This document shows positions 27,938 to 37,279 of a stretch of DNA of 64,000 nucleotides, in pieces (within the stretch, counting starts at the first letter, position 1; the number at the start of each line of letters is the position of its first letter). Made by a program: the position numbers and the translations under genes. This DNA is from Phototrophicus methaneseepsis. GTDB taxonomy: Bacteria; Chloroflexota; Anaerolineae; Aggregatilineales; Phototrophicaceae. The DNA is taken from contig NZ_CP062983.1 of NCBI RefSeq assembly GCF_015500095.1, positions 496,001-560,000 on the forward strand, written 5' to 3'. The notes beneath the pieces were generated by a model. The model was not told where the DNA came from. It saw only the letters and a list, made by a program, of their open reading frames with translations, and searched no databases.

Positions 27938-28438
27938 CTATCTTCTGTTACTGGGCACAAGCTGCCCCATGTTGAGGATATATTTAATCCAATCGAGGAT
28001 ATTAGGCCGCGCCAGCAGGGCATCCATATCTTGTGGCTCGCGCAGCACAAACGTCTCGACATCGTAAATACCATGCATATCTTCCGGCACACGGTCCGGC
28101 GATGGTAATTGTTCCGCACCGTTGACAAGGATGATGGTGACAGGCCGCCCACTGCCGAGCGCCTGCATCACTTCGTCATGGATAGGCACATCCGCCGTAG
28201 AGAGGCGATACCGCCCAAATTCATCAATGCCCGCCCACTGTGGCCCGACGACAAGCCAGATTTGCCCCACGTGCAGCATCATCGTCTCGATGTGCTGTGC
28301 GAGGGAAAGTTCATCTGGCTTGTTTTTAAGAGGCTGCGTCACCACGCTGTAAGGGCCATTTTTGATGCGCCAGCGATGGGCAATTTCTCTAGCAATCTCG
28401 ACATCACTCTGGCGAAAAGAGAGGTATAGGCGGCTCAT
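27938..28438 (-). CDS. TIR-like domain protein
   Basis: 166 residues forming one alpha-beta domain. LYLSFRQSDVEIAREIAHRW matches the first strand and helix of bacterial TIR domains. The middle, IWLVVGPQWAGIDEFGRYRL then IHDEVMQALGSGRPVTIILVNGAE, follows the TIR pattern in which a Glu of the helix after the conserved strand is catalytic in NAD-consuming members. No membrane segment and no linked effector domain. Could be an NADase, a cyclic-nucleotide-making TIR or an adaptor; no defence partner genes lie immediately beside it. Confidence 0.65.
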   Translation of the reverse strand: MSRLYLSFRQSDVEIAREIAHRWRIKNGPYSVVTQPLKNKPDELSLAQHIETMMLHVGQIWLVVGPQWAGIDEFGRYRLSTADVPIHDEVMQALGSGRPVTIILVNGAEQLPSPDRVPEDMHGIYDVETFVLREPQDMDALLARPNILDWIKYILNMGQLVPSNRR

Positions 28439-28574
28439 GAGAATGGATTATCCAGGTTGATTCAGTCTTTCCTAAATCATAGCATGCTGCCGCCATTTAC
28501 GCTGGCTGTATATCGCCCATCACGACGAAGCTACTTGCAGGCCAAGCACTTACAGAGCGAAACGCTTACCCCAC

Positions 28575-30032
28575 TTAAGAAGGGTGCTGTATCACGCCGC
28601 TGGCGCGTACCTGACGCTGCTGCCATAAGTCGCGCATGTGCCAGACGACCACCACACTGAACGAAAAAGCGTGAAGCAGCAAATAGGGCACCAGATACGG
28701 TTGATGCTGGGCCGCCAGCCATGCCGCCCACAGCGAATATCCGACCAGCAGCAGTTCTATAAAGGGCCACTTACTACGACCGCGTGCATAAGCGCGCGTG
28801 GGCCATGCCCCGGCAAACTTGGGTGTACGCTCAAAACTGAGCGATGCGCCGGCAAGGGCCTGTATCATCGCTATAGAGTTACGCCAGATCAGGCCCGTCC
28901 CCAGGGCAACCAGCAACGGCAGCGCCATCAAACGCGCCGGCCAGGAAGTCGTCAGACGAGACTGAGTGAGCGCATACATCAAAGGAGGCACCAGGCTAAG
29001 CACACCCAGGGGCGCCAGCCGCAAGCTATGGAGCGCATCCGCCATGAGCAGCGGCGGGGCCATCAACAGCATCAGCATCATGAGCGTCTGGGGTACATAC
29101 TGGCACAGATGATGCAGCGCCATCACACGGCACATAAAGGGCATTGGTGCGCGCAGGACAGCCCAACCGTGCCGTACAAGGTTCTGCGTACTGCCCACAG
29201 CCCAGCGCGCTTGCTGCTGCTCATAAGCCGCAAGCTGCGGCGGTAGCTCGCCGGGCACGACGACATCCGGCAGCAACTTCACACGCCAGCCAGCCAGTTG
29301 TGCGCGATAACTGAGGTCGAGGTCCTCCGTCAGTGTATCGCCATACCAGCCGCCAGCATCTTGAATGGCTGCGGCCCGCCATACGCCACCTGTGCCATTA
29401 AACGGCATGAACCAATTGCTGGCACTGCGTGCGCTCTGTTCAATGATGAAATGGGTATCTACAGCGAGCCGCTGCGCCTGCGTCAGGGCATTTTCATCCG
29501 CATTGAGGTGCGCCCAACGCGTCTGCACCATACCGAGCCGCTCATCAGCCAGCAGATAGGGCAGCGTCCGCCGCAGGAAATCCGGCTCCGGCACAAAATC
29601 AGCATCGAAGATGGCAATATACTCGCTATCGAGCCGGGCCATACCAGCCGCCAGCGCCCCAGCTTTAAAGCCCTCGCGCGTGGGGCGCGTCAGATGCGTG
29701 ATATTGACGCCTTTGCCCTGTAGGCGCGCCACTTCCTGCGCGACGATCCGGCGCGTTTCATCGGTGGAATCATCCAGAACCTGGATTTCCAGCTCAGGAT
29801 AGTCGAGCGCGGCCAGCGCGTTCAGTGCACGTTGAGCGACATATTGTTCATTGTAAATAGGGAGCTGCACCGTCACATGGGGCCATGTGGCAGGGGCTGA
29901 GGGTGTTTGTTCCGGCTGACGATGCCGGAGATATTGTAACAAGAGTACGGCTTGCCCTAATGTATACAGAGCCAGGAATCCCGCACAAATTAGATAGCCA
30001 ATCGAAATCAATGTGATCAAGAGTGTCTCCAT
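28575..30032 (-). CDS. Processive family 2 glycosyltransferase (cellulose-synthase-like)
   Basis: 485 residues: an N-terminal membrane helix (about 5-30), a cytoplasmic GT2 catalytic domain (about 48-280) and four or more C-terminal helices. All hallmarks of membrane GT2 synthases are present: VQLPIYNE, DDSTDET, DADFVPEPDFL, TEDLDLSYR and QQARWAVG (QxxRW). The family polymerises or adds sugars from UDP- or GDP-sugars to a growing chain or lipid. It may make a surface glycan or glycolipid; the product is unknown. It lies alone, without PilZ or secretion partners. Confidence 0.9.
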   Translation of the reverse strand: METLLITLISIGYLICAGFLALYTLGQAVLLLQYLRHRQPEQTPSAPATWPHVTVQLPIYNEQYVAQRALNALAALDYPELEIQVLDDSTDETRRIVAQEVARLQGKGVNITHLTRPTREGFKAGALAAGMARLDSEYIAIFDADFVPEPDFLRRTLPYLLADERLGMVQTRWAHLNADENALTQAQRLAVDTHFIIEQSARSASNWFMPFNGTGGVWRAAAIQDAGGWYGDTLTEDLDLSYRAQLAGWRVKLLPDVVVPGELPPQLAAYEQQQARWAVGSTQNLVRHGWAVLRAPMPFMCRVMALHHLCQYVPQTLMMLMLLMAPPLLMADALHSLRLAPLGVLSLVPPLMYALTQSRLTTSWPARLMALPLLVALGTGLIWRNSIAMIQALAGASLSFERTPKFAGAWPTRAYARGRSKWPFIELLLVGYSLWAAWLAAQHQPYLVPYLLLHAFSFSVVVVWHMRDLWQQRQVRASGVIQHPS

Positions 30033-30231
30033 AGCGGGCGATTGTAAGAAAGCACAGCCTATCTGAACAGGGTATGCCCGTTAAAAACCTGTAACGTTTT
30101 CTTTAACAATACGTTGTCAGAAACAATATTGTTGCAGATGGACAACCCGGTCCCTGAGCAAAATCGCTCACCATGTCATAAAACTATTTTAAAAAGGGCT
30201 CCCATCTATTCGACAGCGACATCAAGTTATA

Positions 30232-31470
30232 TTACGCGTCACAGGTCACTTCCGGCGTCGTTGCCAACGAACGGACGCGATCATACTCAGCAGTATAAAG
30301 TGTTGCTAGGTCTTTGTCCTGAATAATAAGCAGGTTCTCATCATTGCTCTCTGCCGCGCTATCACTGAAGTTGAAAGATCCGGTGATCACGGTAGTGCCA
30401 TCAAGGATGATGACTTTATGGTGCATAACCCCATTGTTGCCATCGCGCATCACAGAAAGCCCGGCGCAGGCCAGCATCGTCATCTCGCTGTATTGTGTGC
30501 CGCTGCCTGTCGTCTCAAAGACGCCTTCCACATGCACACCGTTGGCAGCACGGGCCAGCATCGCCTGTCCCAGGTCATCCCGTGTGAAGGAGAACGCCAT
30601 AAAGACAATGCTGCTCTGGGCCTGGTTCACGGCGTTCACCACAAAGGGCATCACGTCATCTTCACTGGCGAAATACACTTGCATCGGCACGCCCTCAACA
30701 GTGAAGCTGCCACCATTACCCGTTGGTGAAGTCGGGCCAAAAGCATGCTGGACGAACATCTCGTTAAATTCCTGCTGATAAGCTTCTACAAGCCGCCGGG
30801 AACGGATTTGCAGCAGGTTGTTGTTATTGCGATACACGCCGTTCATGGTGTAGTTGAGCGATCCCATCCATACGCTGATGCCATCCACAATGATGAACTT
30901 ATTGTGCATGAGGGCAGTACGCTCGTCATTGACGATAGGGATATCTTCAATTTCCAGCTCTAATAACGTGCTGTCGTCGTCTTCGATGCCGTTTTCGTCA
31001 TCCGTCACAATGCGGACCTGTACGCCGCGCTCATGTGCCCTCAGGATGGCCGCCGTAATAACCTCGTTATTCAGTTCAAAGGCGGCAATATCCAATGTGG
31101 CCTGGGCGCTATCAATAGCCTGGGCAACGGGCACATCAATGCCATCAGTCCACAGCGCACGATTACGCTCACCTGTCGGGGCAGTAAAGTAGACCTGCCA
31201 AAAGCCTTTGCCATAGCCAAAGCCCTGCCCCACCGGGATCATAGAGACTGTTTGCGGCCCAGGGGTCACCACAGGGGGTTGGGTCACGACGACTGTCGGA
31301 ATCGTCGGGACGACTTCAATGTCACCATCAATGACGCCAAACAAATCAACGCCCGTAAGTGCGAAGATCAAGACGCCAACGCCAAAGACGAGAGCTGCGG
31401 CGACGCTCGCCAGGCAGCCCTGGATTGGGTTAGGACTCTTCTGAGAAGGGGTGTTGCGGCGGTTCGTCAT
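30232..31470 (-). CDS. Membrane-anchored phospholipase D-like protein
   Basis: About 412 residues from ATG 31470; the frame is open to 31533. An N-terminal transmembrane helix (about residues 20-45) is followed by two PLD half-domains. Both HKD motifs are intact: HNKFIIVDGISVWMGSLNYT and HHKVIILDGTTVITGSFNFS. PLD enzymes hydrolyse phosphodiesters through a phosphohistidine, in lipids or nucleic acids. The arrangement, with each half followed by an Asn/Ser strand, resembles Nuc/PLD nucleases as well as lipases. It overlaps the end of the upstream gene by 41 bp, so both are probably co-transcribed. Confidence 0.88.
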   Translation of the reverse strand: MTNRRNTPSQKSPNPIQGCLASVAAALVFGVGVLIFALTGVDLFGVIDGDIEVVPTIPTVVVTQPPVVTPGPQTVSMIPVGQGFGYGKGFWQVYFTAPTGERNRALWTDGIDVPVAQAIDSAQATLDIAAFELNNEVITAAILRAHERGVQVRIVTDDENGIEDDDSTLLELEIEDIPIVNDERTALMHNKFIIVDGISVWMGSLNYTMNGVYRNNNNLLQIRSRRLVEAYQQEFNEMFVQHAFGPTSPTGNGGSFTVEGVPMQVYFASEDDVMPFVVNAVNQAQSSIVFMAFSFTRDDLGQAMLARAANGVHVEGVFETTGSGTQYSEMTMLACAGLSVMRDGNNGVMHHKVIILDGTTVITGSFNFSDSAAESNDENLLIIQDKDLATLYTAEYDRVRSLATTPEVTCDA

Positions 31471-32335
31471 CCGATGATTGCTCGCTTGGGTAGGTGGTAT
31501 CTGCTGAAACTTGCTTACCGAAGAGGCGCTCAAAGAAGTTACGGCGATCAGTTGGCTCCGCCTCTTCCTGGCCGCTATCTTCCTGTTGGTTATCTTCGCT
31601 TTGGCTTTCGCTGTTCGTTTCTATCTTTTCCTGCGGCGGCCCTTCTAAGAGCGGTGCCTCTGCTTCTGGCTGCTGCGGATCAAGCTCAGATAGCTGCGCC
31701 ATCGCTGAGGCCGCTTCTTCCGGCGCATCTTCGCTCTGGGTTGGTGCTGCCTGCTGCGCATCTATGGATTGCGCCGTATCGACCTTTTCTTGCTGTAACT
31801 TCTGCGGCGCCTTTGGCGCTTTTTGTTGTGTGGCTTCATTGTGCCAACTCAGCTTAGGCGCATTGTCCGAAGGCACCTCGTCTGAAGGCGCTTCTTGAAC
31901 TGGTGCGGCGCTCTGGGCAGCAGCCTGTGAAGTCGCCGGAGTTTTACCCGGCGTGATCATCTCCAGAATGGCATCCAGGTTAGCGCGCATATCGCCCTTA
32001 TCTTCCGGCAGATTGACAGCCGCCTGGGCCTGATTCACTTCCCCAAGGCCTGTATGAGGCAACCACTTCATCACCTTACCAAGCTGCTCAAACTCACGCA
32101 TGCTATCCATGAACTCGCGCTGGCCTACAAAGCGATTGATGTCTTTCATCAACTGGCGCATGTACTTCGACCGTTCTTCGAACGCTTCATCAGATGTATC
32201 CGCCGCAGACTGCCGCAGATAATCCGCGCCCCATTGCAACAAAACCTGGGCTTCGCTGTCGTTCAGGTCGTCGCGTACGGCGGTACTCTCATACAGCCGC
32301 TCAATCTCTTGTTGGAGTTTCTCTTCGCTAGCCAT
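31430..32335 (-). CDS. Hypothetical protein with disordered Gln/Glu/Ala/Pro-rich tail
   Basis: 301 residues. The first ~130 are helical (RLYESTAVRDDLNDSEAQVLLQWG, KYMRQLMKDINRFVG), and the remaining ~170 are low-complexity, acidic and Pro/Gln-rich, as expected for an unstructured tail. AGGGAGC precedes the ATG. No signal peptide or membrane segment. It precedes and overlaps the PLD-like gene, implying a functional link at the membrane, but I recognise no family. Confidence 0.65.
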   Translation of the reverse strand: MASEEKLQQEIERLYESTAVRDDLNDSEAQVLLQWGADYLRQSAADTSDEAFEERSKYMRQLMKDINRFVGQREFMDSMREFEQLGKVMKWLPHTGLGEVNQAQAAVNLPEDKGDMRANLDAILEMITPGKTPATSQAAAQSAAPVQEAPSDEVPSDNAPKLSWHNEATQQKAPKAPQKLQQEKVDTAQSIDAQQAAPTQSEDAPEEAASAMAQLSELDPQQPEAEAPLLEGPPQEKIETNSESQSEDNQQEDSGQEEAEPTDRRNFFERLFGKQVSADTTYPSEQSSDDEPPQHPFSEES

Positions 32336-32710
32336 GATGCTCCCTGACGGTTGCTCTCACTGGCTAGCAGTATACAGGTGCGCCTATCTTCTATGCAACA
32401 GATGGTCTATAAAAGAAAGAAAATATTTATAAGGACTATCTATAAAATAACTTCATGCACAAACTTATACGGGTCATTTATGGGTCATCAACATGCTAAA
32501 TCGGTAATACGGTGGGTCCTGGATCAGCGCCTATGTATGCGATCTATCAGAAGATGCCCTAAGAGAGTATGAATATCTGTCATCCCCTTGCCCCGCTTGG
32601 CGCATTCTCATAGAATGATGTTATCGGGCGTCATGACATGGCGGATTCCTCATTCGCAACCCACGCAGTAATGCATGCACAACCAACCCAGATAGCGGAA
32701 TGACAACCTT
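32336..32710. other. 375-bp divergent intergenic region
   Basis: Leader region for the hypothetical gene on the left (minus) and the methyltransferase fusion on the right (plus). I looked for SAM, cobalamin and T-box leader motifs because the right gene makes methionine, and see none. No RNA hairpin stands out. Confidence 0.5.
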
Positions 32711-34594
32711 ATGAGCCAACAAATCGCAACCAAACTGGCCTTTATCGACCGTCTCCAACAACCGAAGCCCCTCCTCGTTGATGGTGCGATGGGCACCATG
32801 CTGCAACAGCGTGGCAACCTCAAAATATCCGCCTGTTTCGATGAACTAAACCTGACCCAGCCGGAGCTGGTGCAGGGCGTGCATATGGATTATCTTGCGG
32901 CTGGGGCCGATATTATCGAGACGAATACATTTAGCGCCAATCGCGTTAAGCTGGCTGAACACAGCCTGGCGGACCGTGTGGGCGATATTAACCAGGCAGC
33001 CGTCGCCATTGCCAGACGCGCGTTACAAGCCGCAGGCCGCGAAAATGACGCCTATATTGCCGGATCAATCGGCCCATTGGGTGCCGGGATCGCGCCGTAT
33101 GGCTCGCTGACAGAACCAGAAGCCCGTAAAGCATTCAATGAGCAGCTTCAAGCGCTTGTGGATGCCGGGGTCGATTTACTGCTCTTCGAGACATTCGCCA
33201 ACGATGACGAACTGTTATTGGCCGTCGAAGAAGCCCAGACAATCGCACCAGAAATGCCCATCGTGGCCCATGCGACCTTCACACCGGACAGCCGCACCTA
33301 TCTAGGGCGGACGCCAGCCCGCGTTGCCAACGCGCTCTATAAAGCCGGGGCTACCGTGATCGGCGTCAACTGCGGCGGTGGGCCAGCCCACATCAGCGAG
33401 ATGTTACAGGCCATGCATAACGCCGTACCCAAAGCCCGCCTGAGCGCTATGCCCAATGCAGGCTACCCACAGGCGATGGGTGGGCGCGTGATGTACCCGG
33501 CGCAAGCAGAATACTTTGGCGATGCGGCCCTGACGCTGCGTGCTCAGGGCGCTGTCATCGTCGGGGGCTGCTGCGGCACCACCCCGGCCCATATCTCAGC
33601 CATGCGCACAGCCCTGGATGATGCCAGCCGCGTCGCGCTGGTCGGCCATGTGGATGTACACGATGATGAAGAAAGCAGCACAGAACAACTCCGCCCGACA
33701 GAATTTGCGGAGCGTCTGCAGGATGGCCGCTTCACAGTCACCGTCGAAATTGCACCGCCGCGCAGTTATACCGCGGAGAAGTTGCTCACAAATGCCCGTC
33801 TCTTGCGCGATGCTGGGGCGGATATGCTCAATGTGGCGGATACGCCAGCGGCCCGTATGCGCATGAGCGCCTGGGCTGTCGCTCATCTGTTGCAGCAAAA
33901 GCTCGGTATAGAGACGGTGCTGCACTTCCCAACCCGTGGGCGCAACGCCTTACGCGTACAGGGGGACCTGTTAGCGGCGCATGCGCTGGGCTTACGCAAT
34001 TTGTTCATTACAATGGGCGATCCGGCCCGTATCGGTGATTACCCGGACGCCACCGACAGCTATGACATCGCCCCATCGCGCTTGATTGGGGTCGTCAAGC
34101 AGGAGATGAATGAAGGCCGTGATATGGGCGGCAGCAGCATCGGCAGGCCGACCCAGTTCACAGTGGGCTGCGCGCTCAATATGGCCGCCGATGACCTCGA
34201 CCGGGAAATGCGCGTCCTTGAGAAGAAGCTATCTTCTGGCGCAGATTATGCCCTGGGGCAAGCCGTCTTCGACCCGCCGCGTATTGATCGCTTTTTAGAA
34301 GCGTATGAAAAGACATTCAAGGAAGCGTTTAAGCTGCCCGTGTTGATGGGCGTCATGCCGCTCTACAGCCTCAAACATGCGCACTTCCTGAACAACGAAG
34401 TACCCGGTATTGAAATCCCAGAGGCCATCTTCAAACGTCTGGAAGATGCGGGGGATGGCGCGGCAGAAGAAGGGGTCGCCATTGCCGTCGAACTAATGGA
34501 GCAAATGCGCGATCGCGTTCAGGGTGCTTATATTATCCCGGCTTATGGGCGCTATAAATTGGCTGCGGAAGTCGTCGCAGCGGTATCGGGCTAA
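32711..34594 (+). CDS. Bifunctional homocysteine S-methyltransferase / methylenetetrahydrofolate reductase
   Basis: 627 residues. N-terminal zinc-dependent homocysteine methyltransferase domain (about 15-305) with DGAMGTMLQQRG, the first Cys ligand in GVNCGGGP and the Cys pair in GGCCGTTPAH. C-terminal MetF-like TIM barrel (about 335-625) with VEIAPPRS, the FAD/substrate strands VADTPAARMR, FITMGDPAR and the C-terminal QAVFDP. The fusion would pair production of methyl-THF with methionine synthesis, though the donor for the first domain may also be another methyl compound. No B12-binding domain is present. A terminator follows. Confidence 0.9.
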   Translation: MSQQIATKLAFIDRLQQPKPLLVDGAMGTMLQQRGNLKISACFDELNLTQPELVQGVHMDYLAAGADIIETNTFSANRVKLAEHSLADRVGDINQAAVAIARRALQAAGRENDAYIAGSIGPLGAGIAPYGSLTEPEARKAFNEQLQALVDAGVDLLLFETFANDDELLLAVEEAQTIAPEMPIVAHATFTPDSRTYLGRTPARVANALYKAGATVIGVNCGGGPAHISEMLQAMHNAVPKARLSAMPNAGYPQAMGGRVMYPAQAEYFGDAALTLRAQGAVIVGGCCGTTPAHISAMRTALDDASRVALVGHVDVHDDEESSTEQLRPTEFAERLQDGRFTVTVEIAPPRSYTAEKLLTNARLLRDAGADMLNVADTPAARMRMSAWAVAHLLQQKLGIETVLHFPTRGRNALRVQGDLLAAHALGLRNLFITMGDPARIGDYPDATDSYDIAPSRLIGVVKQEMNEGRDMGGSSIGRPTQFTVGCALNMAADDLDREMRVLEKKLSSGADYALGQAVFDPPRIDRFLEAYEKTFKEAFKLPVLMGVMPLYSLKHAHFLNNEVPGIEIPEAIFKRLEDAGDGAAEEGVAIAVELMEQMRDRVQGAYIIPAYGRYKLAAEVVAAVSG

Positions 34595-34626
34595 CATACT
34601 TGAGCTTTATACCTGAAAGACGCGAC

Positions 34627-34658
34627 AAAAGGCAGGTCCGCTATGGCACCTGCCTTTT
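34627..34658 (+). terminator. Terminator after the homocysteine methyltransferase/MTHFR gene
   Basis: Eleven-bp stem (34627-34637 with 34648-34658) closing a 10-base loop and ending in TTTT. Confidence 0.8.
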
Positions 34659-34666
34659 GATATAAT
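34658..34666 (+). promoter_or_regulatory. Extended -10 promoter of the zinc-ribbon membrane protein gene
   Basis: TGATATAAT (extended -10) overlaps the end of the upstream terminator and lies 32 nt before the ATG, with TGGAGA as ribosome site. No clear -35, which extended -10 promoters do not need. Confidence 0.5.
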
Positions 34667-34698
34667 TGTGAGGATGCTAAGCAAGCTGGAGATATACA

Positions 34699-35472
34699 AT
34701 GCAAGTGGTCTGTCCTGAATGCGGCGAACAAGTCCCGGCAGAAAATATCAATATTCAGCAGATGGTCGCCGTCTGCCCTACATGTAATGCCGTTTTCAAG
34801 TTCGACCTATCACAAATCAAAGCCGATCACCGTAAGGTAAAACGCCCACATCAGTTGACGATCCATAATGAAGGGGATTATCTGCATATGGCGTTCTTTA
34901 CTAACTTTCGGCTGGATAAGAGCGAATCTTTCATCCGGTCGATTGCGCTGAGCATCGCCTTTGCCTTTAGCACATTCGCCACAGGTATGACGGCCATGGA
35001 AGACAATTTATCCATGGCGATACCTGCTCTTTTTGCCGTGTTGACGTTGAGCATGGTTTATGCGGTTGCGCTGATCGTTTACAACAAAACGCATATTGAG
35101 ATGGACGACGATGTCATCCGCGTCTCGCGCCGCCCCCTACCAGATCTCAGCCAGGCCCACGAGGTCAGCCTCTTTGGTGTGGTCGCCATCCGCTGTGCAG
35201 AGACGAAAATCTCTAAGAAGAACGACTATGACACGCCGCGTTACCGTGTCTGGGCAGAGATGGCTGATGGCAGCAAAAAGACCATCATCACGGATCTGAC
35301 CGAGGATTATGCGTATTACGTCGCCCGCCTCCTGGACGAACAACTCAACGATGGCCTCACGTCGGTCGATTTATCCCGCCTGGCGGATGAGCAGAATGCC
35401 AATCAATATGTTGAGCACGTTGAACAAAAAAGCGCAAACAGGCAAGATATGAGTGTTCTGCTGCACACCTGA
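34699..35472 (+). CDS. Zinc-ribbon membrane protein with PH-like domain
   Basis: 257 residues. A four-Cys zinc ribbon occupies residues 4-33 (CPECGEQVP, then CPTCNAVF). Two membrane helices follow (about 82-102 and 108-130), and the rest is a soluble domain with strands (THIEMDDDVIRVSRRPLP, EVSLFGVVAIRCAE, YRVWAEMADGSKKTIIT) reminiscent of bacterial PH-like domains. The next (minus-strand) gene encodes another two-helix protein with a PH-like domain, and the two converge on one terminator. Function unknown. Confidence 0.65.
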   Translation: MQVVCPECGEQVPAENINIQQMVAVCPTCNAVFKFDLSQIKADHRKVKRPHQLTIHNEGDYLHMAFFTNFRLDKSESFIRSIALSIAFAFSTFATGMTAMEDNLSMAIPALFAVLTLSMVYAVALIVYNKTHIEMDDDVIRVSRRPLPDLSQAHEVSLFGVVAIRCAETKISKKNDYDTPRYRVWAEMADGSKKTIITDLTEDYAYYVARLLDEQLNDGLTSVDLSRLADEQNANQYVEHVEQKSANRQDMSVLLHT

Positions 35473-35528
35473 TCTTGACGATATTGAGCGCGTTATTGTG
35501 TATTAAAACAGCAATAAGCTGATAAAAA

Positions 35529-35564
35529 GCAAAAACAGCATCCAGACAGTGATGCTGTTTTTGC
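35529..35564. terminator. Strong bidirectional terminator
   Basis: Perfect 14-bp stem (35529-35542 with 35551-35564), eight-base loop, T5 on the plus side and A5 mirrored. It separates the convergent zinc-ribbon and PH-like membrane genes. Confidence 0.9.
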
Positions 35565-35578
35565 ATCTCGCTACATGC

Positions 35579-36295
35579 TCAAGAAGCCAATTCTTCATCG
35601 AGCGTGTCAGCTTTGTCAGATTCATAATCGTTAAACATCATTGCTTCATCGCCACGATGCACACGCTGAATCAGTTCATTCAAAATCAGGGTCGTTTCGC
35701 GCGCCTTTTCCAGGTTCTGCCCTGTGCCAAGGATATAGTTGTACCCCCAGAACAGCCCATCACCTGTTGAGAAGCTAATTTCAACAGTACGCTGCCGCCA
35801 ATAACCAAACCAGAAGATCAGGCCACCAATCACGAAGAAGATAATCGACGTCAATAAAGAACCTGTACTGACCAGTTCACCCAGGTTATTCCGATAAACA
35901 GGCGCAATACCAGGTAACACCATCAAACCAAAGAAGCCAAAGGCCAGCGCAAAAAACAGCGCAAAGCGAGGCCGTTTATATCCCCATGTTGTGGTGATAA
36001 TCTGGCTCATAGGCAAAAACGTCTGTCCCTCATTAAAGATACCAGACGAAGCAATTTTAATATCTCGTACAGAAATCGTGATGTCATAAGTCATCGCTGC
36101 ATTGAGGAACTTCAGCACCCAACCAATAAAGCCAGATTTACGCCCTGTCAGGTGCACAATCTGTGTTGGGTTCTTGCGGTCAATGTCATATTTCGTCAGA
36201 TAGAGGCTGTCGACAATATGATTGCGCTTATCCCTCAAAAAAAACATGTAGAAAATGTAGAGGCCGGGTGCCGCAATAAAAGGTAGGAGAAACAT
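35579..36295 (-). CDS. Membrane protein with PH-like domain, downstream of a TIR gene
   Basis: 238 residues. An N-terminal hydrophobic helix (about 1-20), a beta-rich soluble segment (ITISVRDIKIASSGIFNEGQTFLPMSQIITTTW), then two helices (about 108-128 and 143-165) and a final soluble segment (TVEISFSTGDGLFWGYNYILG) that again looks like PH-domain strands; acidic tail. It lies 42 bp after the membrane-tethered TIR gene on the same strand, so the two probably share a transcript. AAGGATG precedes the ATG. Composition is AT-richer than flanking metabolic genes. Confidence 0.6.
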   Translation of the reverse strand: MFLLPFIAAPGLYIFYMFFLRDKRNHIVDSLYLTKYDIDRKNPTQIVHLTGRKSGFIGWVLKFLNAAMTYDITISVRDIKIASSGIFNEGQTFLPMSQIITTTWGYKRPRFALFFALAFGFFGLMVLPGIAPVYRNNLGELVSTGSLLTSIIFFVIGGLIFWFGYWRQRTVEISFSTGDGLFWGYNYILGTGQNLEKARETTLILNELIQRVHRGDEAMMFNDYESDKADTLDEELAS

Positions 36296-36337
36296 AGTAT
36301 CATCCTTGAGCTATAGTGGATAAATAGGGAAATGGAA

Positions 36338-37111
36338 TTATGAAAAACGATTGACAACGCCACTCAATAAAATTGAAGCAGCGGCAATACCGATCCCGGA
36401 TGAGGTGCTGCCCGTAACAAGCAAAATAAGGCCAAATAAAACGCCGATAGCGCCGATGCCATAGATCAATGGCTTGATAGACTTGAAAACAGGCTGGTTC
36501 ACCTGGCGGAACATGTCGTCCTGTTGTTGGCGAAGCTCATTTTTCTTCTGCTCATCAACGTAAAAGGCCCTTTGTGCCTTGGATGTGTTGTGCGTATGAC
36601 GGTTGATCGTCGTTGTATTGCCATCACCAAAGACATATGTGCCATCGGGGCTGTTCTCGTTATGAATCTGAATCGTTGGCTTTTCGGCTGGGGTAGGCCC
36701 TGGGGCGGGAAGATGACTTTTCTCTAGGTCATTGAGTGTTGCATATAGATAGGTCATGCCCTGCTGATTTTGCACGCCCCCTATGAGGTTGATGCAATGC
36801 AGATGAGATAGCCGAGATAGAATCTCTGTTTCGACAAGGATGAGGGGCACAATATGCTTGTCAAAATCAAGCGCATAAGTCAGTTCACGCTGGCAAAATT
36901 CAGATTGATTAGCCGTGGGGGACATCATATAGAGAACGACGTCAGCCGCCATGATCTGCTGAACAATGCCTTTCCACCAATCCGCACCACCATTACGGTT
37001 GAGTTCTTCATCCCACCAAATATCAACACTGGGGAAAACTTGCCGGAGTCGCGAAATGACATCATCAACCAGCGCTTTATCCGCGCGGCTGTAGCTAATA
37101 AATATCTTCAT
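36338..37111 (-). CDS. TIR domain protein with C-terminal membrane anchor
   Basis: 257 residues. N-terminal TIR domain (about 1-140): KIFISYSRADKALVDDV is the first strand and box, VDIWWDEELN the second, and SEFCQRELTYAL places the catalytic Glu of NAD-hydrolysing TIRs after the Cys. A linker (about 140-190, with DGTYVFGDGNTTTIN strands) leads to two C-terminal helices (about 215-255, GIGAIGVLFGLILLV and GIGIAAASILLS). The design is a membrane-bound NADase or signalling TIR with its catalytic head in the cytoplasm. AAGGGTG precedes the ATG. Confidence 0.8.
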   Translation of the reverse strand: MKIFISYSRADKALVDDVISRLRQVFPSVDIWWDEELNRNGGADWWKGIVQQIMAADVVLYMMSPTANQSEFCQRELTYALDFDKHIVPLILVETEILSRLSHLHCINLIGGVQNQQGMTYLYATLNDLEKSHLPAPGPTPAEKPTIQIHNENSPDGTYVFGDGNTTTINRHTHNTSKAQRAFYVDEQKKNELRQQQDDMFRQVNQPVFKSIKPLIYGIGAIGVLFGLILLVTGSTSSGIGIAAASILLSGVVNRFS

Positions 37112-37279
37112 TTGTGCACCCTTATTTGAGAACTCAAATAAGTATATGCAACTTAGGCTTGTTGTGCTACTTATTTAACTTAAATTTATATATTCATATA
37201 CTGTTTAATTTTTATCGTAATGTTCACATTCTCAACTGAATGCGGTGTGAGACTGATTAAGCAGCGAGCGACAGCGATC

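Noticed and set aside
31033-31857. 274-codon plus-strand frame
   Set aside because: Antisense to the PLD-like gene and its upstream gene, both with clear motifs and ribosome sites.
32336-32710. SAM or cobalamin riboswitch before the methyltransferase fusion
   Set aside because: No kink-turn, GAGGGA/CAACC or B12-box sequence is visible.
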